Position numbers and translations under genes: made by a program. The notes beneath the pieces were generated by a model. It was given only the letters and a program-made list of their open reading frames with translations, had not been told where the DNA came from and made no database searches. A stretch of 64,000 nucleotides of DNA from Acanthopagrus latus. Its lineage: Eukaryota; Chordata; Actinopteri; Spariformes; Sparidae. The stretch covers positions 13,256,310 to 13,320,309 of the forward strand of contig NC_051043.1 of the NCBI RefSeq assembly GCF_904848185.1. The letters are read 5' to 3'. The first letter of the stretch is position 1, and the number at the start of each line of letters is the position of its first letter. Of this stretch, positions 55,926 to 64,000 are shown piece after piece.

Positions 55926-58869
55926 TCAAAGCATTGTGTTATCACGCCTGGGAGGAGGGAGCGAGAGTGTGTGTGTGCGTTTTGCTGTGCACTTAGAAAT
56001 GTGTTTGTGTGCAACTGCTGTTTATGTTCCATTTATTGTGTTCACATTTGCAGTCTCCAGCTGACCGTCGTCTCCTTACAAAGGATCAGCCCCCGGCCCA
56101 CTCTGCCTCCTATAGAAAAGGCATAAGTGGGCACTTATAGCTGCCCTGCTACTGCATAGGAACTTGATTAATGGTGTTTAGGTAGACTGCCTTGGTGGGT
56201 TCGCTACACTAAATCATATGGCAGAGGAGAGTTTATTAAGCAAACTACAAGAAAATACTAATGGCCTCACTTGCAGGTACATGTACACAAGAGTATGTTC
56301 TTTAGTGTTAAACTGCACAACAGCAAAAACTAAAATTGCAGGTTAAACAGGCATCATTAAAAGTTAAAAGTGAAGTAGGAATGCGATCAGGATATTTTCT
56401 TTCTTTTTCTTTTTTTTTTTTTTTAGAAATGTTCTCTGATGTCTCCCATGTAGCAAAATTGCTTTGCGCAGCTGTACAGCATCTGACGAACTAATCAAAG
56501 CGAGATAGAACAAAGACTATAAGCCGATGGCATGTTTTCTCTCATTGGGTGCAGTGCGTCTTGAGTTGTAAGCAGTTCATCTCAAGTCACAAGCCAGCGA
56601 TTGAACTCTTGTGCAGACAGGCGTCATCAGGAGTCAGGAGCCATGAATCCGTCAAATATAAAGTGGACCGTGTTCATTATCTTTTACAGCAATAGCGTCC
56701 GTTCTTGACACAAGGCAATAACTCATGACTGGCAGCAAGTTCACTGATAAGAGGCTTTGGGATCTAGAACGTCTTTTGTTCTGCCGGAATACCTCAGTAC
56801 AGAGTAGAGTTCACGGGAGGACGTGTCTGTAGTGTTGCGCAGCTGAACTGCGCTCACTGAGCGGTGCGAACACTGATGTGGGAGTTTGATTCTCTCTGGG
56901 ACCAACATACCTTCAGTAGAGCTCCATGAAATGGTTTGTCTACCTGTCAGCACATCTGCACACATTAAACACACTAACTAATTAAGTCAGTAACCTAATG
57001 CCTGGTCCATCGATCACACACCTGTCTTCAAAATCTACATGTGTTTCTGATTCCAAAATGCACACAATGTTCAGTGGACCTTATTCATTTGTAAAATTCC
57101 TACACCTCTGCAATGTCTGTTGATCATTTTATGAAGACATTTCTAATGGTGAACTTATATGAAGAGGACAATCTTTTTGTCCTCTGTGGCTGTTTTTATA
57201 TTAATGCAGATGTTTCAGATCAGTTTGAGGGGTGCTTATGCTTTGCATGTTCCACATCTTATTGTTAGTTTGAAGTGCGGTCAGAGAGTTTGGACACTGG
57301 TCTGGTAAAGGTCTTGACTCGGTCTCGGCTTGCCTTGGACTCGGGTTTGGTGGTCTACTACATTCCAGAACCGCCCCCAAATTGGAGGTGCTATTGCACA
57401 TTGAGAAAGCGTATGAGAAGTATAACATAAGACACTAATAGGATTATGTATAGGAGACCGCGGAGCAGGTGAGGGCAGCCTCAGAGAGAGCTGAGCAAGA
57501 AGTTACCAGAGAGCAGCTGGATCCACACCTGAGGCCTGCCATGGGGACATGTAAACCACAGAGCATGTCTCTGCGATCACTGGGGATGTGTCGGTGGCTT
57601 TGTTCCAGGAGCACACAGAGAAAAATCTTGCTCGCTGCTGAAGCTACTCGCTGAGCTTAAGGAACAGGGACTTGTCAGACTGTGGCTTTACCACTGGGAA
57701 AGTTGTGAGTCACTGCTGAGTCAGGAATAAATCGTGTTTGCAGAGAGCAGACCAGAGCTCCTTATAGTTTGACGAACACCTCCAAAGTGTGTAAATTTCC
57801 TTCGACTAATGATTCACACGCGAATGGGTTTGGATGATGAATGAGACTCACTGTGGTGCACTTGGAACGCTCAGAGGTGTCAGATGAAATTATTAACAAA
57901 ATGGTATAAAAATGTGTTTGTAAAAACGGCTCAACGAGTGCCAGTGGACGTTTATATTTACCAGACAAAGACTCCTTATTTGATTGTCTTTTTACATGGT
58001 CGTTTTCTGCGGTAGAGACCTCCACAGTCAAGCTGGCCACAGGTTACATTTACTGCTCATTATACATATTTTCCTCATATAATCTCAAGTATATCTCTAA
58101 GTCAGTTTTTGTTCTAGGGTGTGAATGCGTAGTCGGGCTACATTCCTGACCACATGTCATAACTCACAGACACAATGACCTGACTGTACTTCTGAAACTG
58201 CCCCTCAGACAATATTCATTGTTCCAACAACAACCACAGTGGAAAGTGCATAATTACCCTTTTCACACACTCTCCCTGGAGTTATGAGACTTTTTTTTTT
58301 CTCTTATGGCAGATTCTTGGCTCTTGATACCTGTTCTGCAAGTGGCACACAATGCCAGCAGTGACAGAGATGGAAATACAGAGTTATTCCAGGACACTGA
58401 GGATATGTAGGCCTATTATACTGCGGAGCAATAGGCCGACTGCTCCACTCATCTCCTTTCGCTTCCATTATTCTCCACTGATAAATGACTCTGGCAGCTG
58501 CCCCTGATAAGAACCTTCCCTGCCTATTCATCAGCTCTCAATCCAAGGCTTTACACTCGCAGCACAGAAAGATCTACAGTAGCAGTGTTCGTGACTTATG
58601 ACTTGCGATCAAGGAGAGGCTACAACCACATGTACTGTTCTTTCACAGGGTGTCGACAAATAGCAGCGGCATGTAACCAGGTGCACACACATTCACAGAT
58701 ATAACTGCGCATTCACTCTTAACTGTGTTGTTTTGTGCTGCGGTTGAGCTTAACTTGATTTACTCAACCTTACAATATTTGAGTTTTCTATTAAGTATTT
58801 TTATCCAGGCTCGCATCAGGGATCTTGGTATGACAATATTTTGAGGTGAGTCAACCTCTATAGTCCAAG
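55926..58869. other. Intergenic or intronic stretch, mostly unique
   Basis: T-tract at 56407-56424. 57293-57345 (GGTCTTGACTCGGTCTCGGC...) resembles the GACTCGG-rich relative of the AAGTC repeat seen at 18.7 kb. No exon recognised. Confidence 0.4.
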
Positions 58870-58975
58870 TATCTCCCCAACTATTGGACGGATTGGTGTT
58901 GAATTTCATGATTTTCATTCACGATTCCAAGAGTATTAATTCTCACAGCTGTGGTGGTCCTCCCTCCTTAATGGG
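58870..58975 (+). mobile_element. Dispersed repeat family A, copy 5 (fragment)
   Basis: CTCCCCAACTATTGGACGGATTGGTGTTGAATTTCATG and AGTATTAATTCTCACAGC correspond to the CTATTGGATGGATTGCCATGAAATTT module of family A, plus orientation. Confidence 0.5.
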
Positions 58976-60279
58976 AATTCTCATTATGTGTTAGCACAGA
59001 GCTGGCTTGTTAAGCTCTTGTTATACAAAATTGATTCAGAAATCAAAGAATGCATAGTGTAATATTTCCTCAAAATTCACCTACTACTGGTTTCATACAG
59101 AGGTTTCAAAACAACAGGTTTAGTAAACTAAACAACATTTCAGACACAGCCAGCTGATCGTTTTAATCAGAACTGGTAGTCAGTATTGCTGACGTTATTC
59201 TGTCGGCACCCTTCCAGCTCTGCTGAAGCCTGACAATGACCAGTTCATATGAAGCAGGGGTGTTGGGGCAGCGATAACGTGTGCAGCCAGACATGTGCAT
59301 TAGCAAAACATTCTGGAGACTGGCCTTGCTAGAAGAGACAGAGGGATTCCTGGCTTTTCCTCCAATGTCACCAATAGGCAAACATCTTTGGTTTTGATTG
59401 AGACAGGACATCTTGACAATTTGGGTTATTAGAAATACAATCTGGGACTGATTAACTCTAGGGGATACATTCTAAAGACATTGGTTTGTCTCTGGCTTTT
59501 TGACAACCATGGGGTCAACATTTGTTCTTTACTTTGTTGAGGACCAAATATCTGCTAGACTATAGACATTTCTGGCAATTGCAGTTGTACTTGAACATGT
59601 GGAGGTAAATATCACCTAAACAACAGCATATCAGCATCTAACTGAAGATGTCCTTGTTAGTTTCTTCAGTCACTGGGCCATCCATTTTGTTTTTCTTGCC
59701 ATAAGAAAAGGGGGTTTATGTGCAGCACAGTAAAGATATGTTTTTCTGAATCCAAGCGGAAGGACACCATGCAGCATTTTAAAGAGCCCTAGCTCTCACT
59801 TTCATGCATTCCAAGAAAACCTATTAATATACAAAACCTGAACTATAAGAGGAACATATCCTTCTCCCAGTTATGAAACCTCATGCAAATAAAGAGTGAA
59901 GTATGTTGTAAGGGTGGGAGTGTGCGGGGTGGGACAAGTTATTCTAGCCTGGCTTGCTTCCAGAGGCACGTTGAAGAGGCAGACTCCTCGCAGCCTGACT
60001 CACTGCTAATCCAGGATGGAAGGCATGTCAGCGACAGTCTGTATCTGCGCTGTCACATCCCATCGCTCAGACAATGTATCACTCCATTCACGGCACAACC
60101 AGGCTTTGATGTGCCTGAATACACCCAGTAACACTGTCCTCTTTTAAGCCGGTAAGTGGGTGGATGTTGCTGACTCTTAATCTGTATATCTACATGGTTC
60201 CCTTCACTGTGATCAAGCTCGCAAACTTCAAATAATAGCCGCAGGGTCCTTAAGTATGTTTGGCAAGGGAAGGGCATGG
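58976..60279. other. Intergenic or intronic stretch, nothing recognised
   Basis: Unique sequence without simple repeats or exon evidence. Confidence 0.4.
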
Positions 60280-61330
60280 GTTTATGAAGTATAATTACCG
60301 TTAATAACCCAAGGGCTTGCAAGGTTTCCTTTCAACACTGCTTATGTAAATATTATCTTAAGGCCCTTGGTAATTTAAACAGTTCCACTCGCTGGCATCG
60401 CCTTGTGCAGATGTGTGAAGAGCCAGGAAAGAAAGCCTCAAGGAGCCAGATTATTGTACAACAGAAAGATACGCTCACTGTGGACAGAAAGAAAAGACAC
60501 TCCATTGTTGTCCTAAGACTGTGCTAATGCCATTACAGACTGGAAGCCCTATATTTCAAAGGCTAAAAAAATAATGAACTTCCAGTAATGATTTTCTCTC
60601 CCGACAAATGAGTAGCATTTCTAAAATGAAATCTTCCCGTGAGCTGTTGGCACAGAGGGGTATTTGTTCCTTCCTGGTTTGGCTCTGTGTTTACGAAGTC
60701 ATCTGCATGCTATTTTGAGAGCACAAACAAGATCTAAATTATGGCCTTTCCAAATCTCTCAACCCATTGTACAGTAACATGAATACTTATTTTCCCCCGA
60801 GTTATGCATATTATTTCAATGTGAGGTGGAGTTGCCGTTGCCGACCAGGCCTGCAGATGATTAAAATGCATTATGCTCTTTAGACAGAGCATTTAGAGAT
60901 GGTCCTTTTGCATTTTTATGTTGTTGTTCTTTTTTAAATACTGGAAATACAGACTGACTGTGTTGTCTGGCCAGACGCCAGAGGAAAGATCAATAGTCTT
61001 CCTGTTCCTCTTATTCTGAGTCAAGCATCTGCGATGTATGAAGACCGAATTAATGAGCACTACATGCAACACTCTCCCACAGCTCACCATTGATTTGAGC
61101 TCATCAAAACCTCATTGTGCGAAAGTGTGGTTAGCCTCAAATGATCTCAACTGGCTTCAGTCAATTAGACTGCGAATAAGCCTTCCTGTGGCTGACGCCT
61201 CTTCTTGTTAAGATGACAGTCATGACAGGCAACATCCAATAAGGGATATTGATGAAAAACCCCTTGATTAATATGTCAACAGCGGGCTGGCAAATGATAA
61301 ATGTCTCAGGGTTGTTGATGTGGAGCATGA
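60280..61330. promoter_or_regulatory. Candidate conserved non-coding region
   Basis: About 1 kb nearly free of simple repeats, with TATAATTACCGTTAATAACCC, CTTGGTAATTTAAACAG, CCAGTAATGATTTTC, GATGATTAAAATGCATTATGC and AACCCCTTGATTAATATGTC. Motif-based inference. Confidence 0.3.
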
Positions 61331-62171
61331 GTGCACTGAAGCACCACAATTTGATTTTGTGTCAGCCCAGCAGGAGCCGCAACATCCGATGACAACCCAG
61401 ATTTAAGTCTATTCAGCACCGCGACCACAGCAAGTTTCATCCCGTCCAGGTGGAGGCATTGCTGTCTTATTGAAAACCGCATCGATTTCGGCAGTACATT
61501 GGAAACACTGTTTTTTTTTTTTTTGCAGGGCTGTTGGAGTTTGTCGATAGAGTTCAGGTATCTAATGAACTGAATGCACGAGATAGACAGCAAAAGAAAA
61601 ACGAAACAAGGTTCACTACATCATCATCTATGCTATTTGTAGCTCTGACCTATATGTCTGATAGTTTTATAGCGCTCTCCGTGAGAACTTTACCTCTGTT
61701 TTCGGGAGTATGGTAATTCACTCCAGAAATGTGTGCCTTGACACTCAGCTCAGGGGCTGTTAGTGCAGAGTCCAAAAACCACTAAGTTCTCCTCAGCCCC
61801 CACAGAAAATATAACTGTTTTCACAAAAAATGAGCAGATCTAAAACCAAGACTCTCCTTTACTAATGTGTGTGCACCAATCAGGAGAACAAAAACAGTCC
61901 TGACATTCTGCAGAAAACAAAATATATAAGGAATGTAAAAGATAACATTAGCTTTAACTGACATAATTAAGACCAAAGTATCCCATTTTTAGATTGTTTA
62001 AGGTTTGACAGTTTTGTACTATGTTACAATTTGGCATGTGTGCTTCTACCAAAAAAAAAAAAAACAAAAAACAAAAAACAAGCCAGTGTAGCATCAACAC
62101 TGTGTGAGCAGCTTTTCCGGTGGGTATCTACTCATGGGTGCCTCAAGTGTCTTTTTTTGTACGCTGAAGTG
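61331..62171. other. Intergenic or intronic stretch, nothing recognised
   Basis: T-tract at 61509-61524, A-rich run at 62050-62079; no exon. Confidence 0.4.
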
Positions 62172-62280
62172 GCCCTTTGTCGCATGTCATCCCCACCTCT
62201 CTCATCCCGTTTCCTGCCTCTTTCCAGCTGTGCTATTAAATAAAGCCAAGACAAAGGATGAAAAATAATAATAATAAGAA
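62172..62280 (+). mobile_element. 3' end of a tRNA-derived SINE
   Basis: CCCTTTGTCGCATGTCATCCCC, a CT-rich tract, TTTCCTGCCTCTTTCCAGC, GTGCTATTAAATAAAGCC and an AATAATAATAA tail. It shares the TTTGT.GCATGTCAT module with the SINE at 11917, so both come from related families. The tRNA-like head is missing or unrecognisable. Confidence 0.65.
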
Positions 62281-63734
62281 AACAAATTAGGTCTGGGATG
62301 ATGTGTTCACCTCTTGATTCTGACCTGCATGCTATTTTAATTCAGAACCAAATCTCGATTCAAAAGCAGAACATAACCGGCAGGCTGGAGAAATGGTTTT
62401 GAATTATTGAGTTGGCTCAAGTTATTTGAGTTCTGCGGCATGTTGGTCAGCTGGTCTCATCTTGGAGTTTGCCGCTTCGCTCAGCGTCTGACTGACAGCG
62501 TAAGAAGTTCACAACACACGTCAGGTTTATTTAGCAAAGGTAATTACTGAGTCATTAAATGAGAACGCTGTAGATTTTCTCAGATACACTGCCACTTTAA
62601 TTCTCACCTCCACCTCAACTCTTTAAGCTTTTGAAAACCATCCCAAATGCCTATGTGGTCATATAAACACCACATTACACCCTTTTTTTTAAAGTGCGAA
62701 GAAGGAGGTCTGAACCTCTGGCTTGCACTCAGTGCAACTACAGCAATTAGAAAAGAAAAAAAAACCCAAAACAACGTATACGTAAAAACAAAGCAATACA
62801 GAGAGCGCCCGGGGAGAGCACTGCCTGCCTTCTCCGGCAAAGATATAGCCGCATTTGTCTCCAAACAAAACAATAAAACCAGCCAGCCAGTAGTTGTTAA
62901 TTTCCTCTTTGCCTCAATTGACTCAATAAGCTTTTTTTTTTCCCTTCTCCCCTTGGAGACAGCAGCCGCTACTCTACAGGTGAAAGCAAGCGGGAGGAAA
63001 AAAAGAGAGAAGAAAATAGAGAGAGGAGGAAAAGAAAGAGATAGAGTGCCAGCGGCAGAAAAGCAATTGAGGACTTGACTTCCACAAAACCCTGGAAGAA
63101 GTTAATCTAGACTGCCGGGGGAGTTTTTCATTAGCTCGGCAATCTGTTCCTGCGGTGAAGATGTAAGCTAAGTTATATTTTATAACTGTGAGCCCTGAGA
63201 CACTGAGTCACAGCGAGAATAAATATGGGAGCATTTAACCGGACCAACAGCTCCCCTCAACCTTTACATCCTCCTGACTTTTTTAGAAATATACTGCAGC
63301 CATCCAGCAGAAGAGATTGGTGTACAACCTGTGTATAACCTCTGTTTGTTCTCACTTATTTCAACCTGCGTTAATGTCGTCTGTCAGGCATGTAACCAAT
63401 CACACAAGGCAACAAAAAGATTTTTAAAAAGACGAGGACAAGGCAGTACGTTTTTCTAAGGGTCACCCTGGTTTAACGACGCTCGAACTCTTAGTAGGCA
63501 GCAATGTTATCCAGGAAGTTATGCTAATTCCAGTGCTGAGCTCATTTCAGCAGCACAAGAGCATTTGCTAAAGGCCTCGTGTTAAAGGCAAGCTAGAGTG
63601 CTGTTAAGTGCCACATTGGCAGCATCTGCCACATGAGGTAATCACACGTTCCTTCCGCAACAGCACTGTGGGTCAGAACCTGCACTGAACTGGCATTATG
63701 ACCGTATGACTCGTGCTACACACCCTGTTTTCTG
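62281..63734. other. Intergenic or intronic stretch, nothing recognised
   Basis: A 143-codon plus frame (62647-63078) is open but lysine-rich through A-tracts and without a domain. 63150-63260 is unique and motif-rich. Confidence 0.4.
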
Positions 63735-63774
63735 TGTGTGTGTGTGTGTGGGGGGGGGGGGGGTTGGGGGGGGA
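63735..63774 (+). repeat. (TG)n followed by a G-run
   Basis: Eight TG units run into about 14 G, TT, then eight G. G-quadruplex prone and a likely assembly weak spot. Confidence 0.9.
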
Positions 63775-63849
63775 GCGTGAACTCTCATGATAGCAGAGTC
63801 AGTGCAGGCCCGGTTCAGAATTATAATCAGCTCTTTCCAACAGAAAAGT

Positions 63850-64000
63850 CATGCTGCACCGCGGCACACTCCTGATCCTTGGCAACTTTTAATTAGTGTT
63901 TGTCCTTCAAGCCTGTGCTCCTCACAGCTATTAAGGCCCTTAAGCCCTTCGCAAATTAATTATAAAAGACTAGGCAATCATAGTAATTCAATTTGGCCCC
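63850..64000. promoter_or_regulatory. Candidate conserved non-coding element at the right edge
   Basis: CAACTTTTAATTAGTGTTTG, GCAAATTAATTATAAAAG and GTAATTCAATTTGG occur within 120 bp, a dense TAATTA group cut by the window edge. Confidence 0.3.

Noticed and set aside
56840..56905. Possible tRNA-like A and B boxes (ACTGAGCGGTG, GAGTTTGATTCTC)
   Set aside because: The spacing between boxes is too short and no flanking SINE sequence is seen.
62647..63078. 143-codon plus-strand frame
   Set aside because: Lysine/arginine-rich through A-rich and GA-rich tracts, no recognisable domain.

Overview
This window is animal nuclear DNA, most likely from a spiny-rayed teleost fish. I see no bacterial-style operons, densely packed open frames, rRNA or CRISPR. 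The dispersed repeats recall families I know from teleost, especially acanthomorph, genomes: a tRNA-derived SINE with a TTTGTTGCATGTCAT-type tail, TTAA-bounded MITEs, and a MITE with AAAGGTCCAGTGTG ends. Dinucleotide microsatellites are abundant. These repeat calls rest on memory, not on a database search.

The one protein-coding exon I can name is at 20751-21053 on the minus strand. It is 101 codons, phase 0, and encodes the amino terminus of an AUTS2/FBRSL1/FBRS family protein. The RRKRRESSSQEEDIIDGFAI signature points to fbrsl1 more than auts2. An in-frame stop seven codons upstream fixes the start, and a GTAAGG donor ends the exon. Everything left of it (1-20750) is therefore first-intron sequence on the minus strand, and exon 2 must lie beyond the left edge. 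To the right, 21054-22450 is the CpG-rich 5' flank, with an unusual (CA)n / GC core / (TG)n arrangement and a potential upstream open reading frame that overlaps the real start.

About 3.5 kb upstream, on the plus strand, a second CpG-rich patch (24420-24640) holds a compact candidate first exon: in-frame stop, optimal start context, 17 codons, GTGAGC donor. I cannot name the gene, and it may be chance. From there to 64000 I find no recognisable exon. The stretch reads as an intergenic region or a large intron, made of unique sequence with TAATTA-type and octamer-type motifs (candidate conserved non-coding elements) separated by diverged transposons and simple repeats. The first intron looks the same. 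This fits developmental-regulator loci, where long gene-poor stretches carry enhancers.

Most open frames of 60-210 codons here look like chance or low-complexity translations and are not annotated as genes. The features worth follow-up are the candidate divergent exon, the repeat-controlled upstream frame at fbrsl1, a 57-bp near-perfect palindrome at 25737, a 16-bp perfect hairpin at 3679, a palindromic POU octamer site at 17947, two TTAA-flanked foldback elements, and an isolated GC-rich CAG-repeat block near 55.8 kb.
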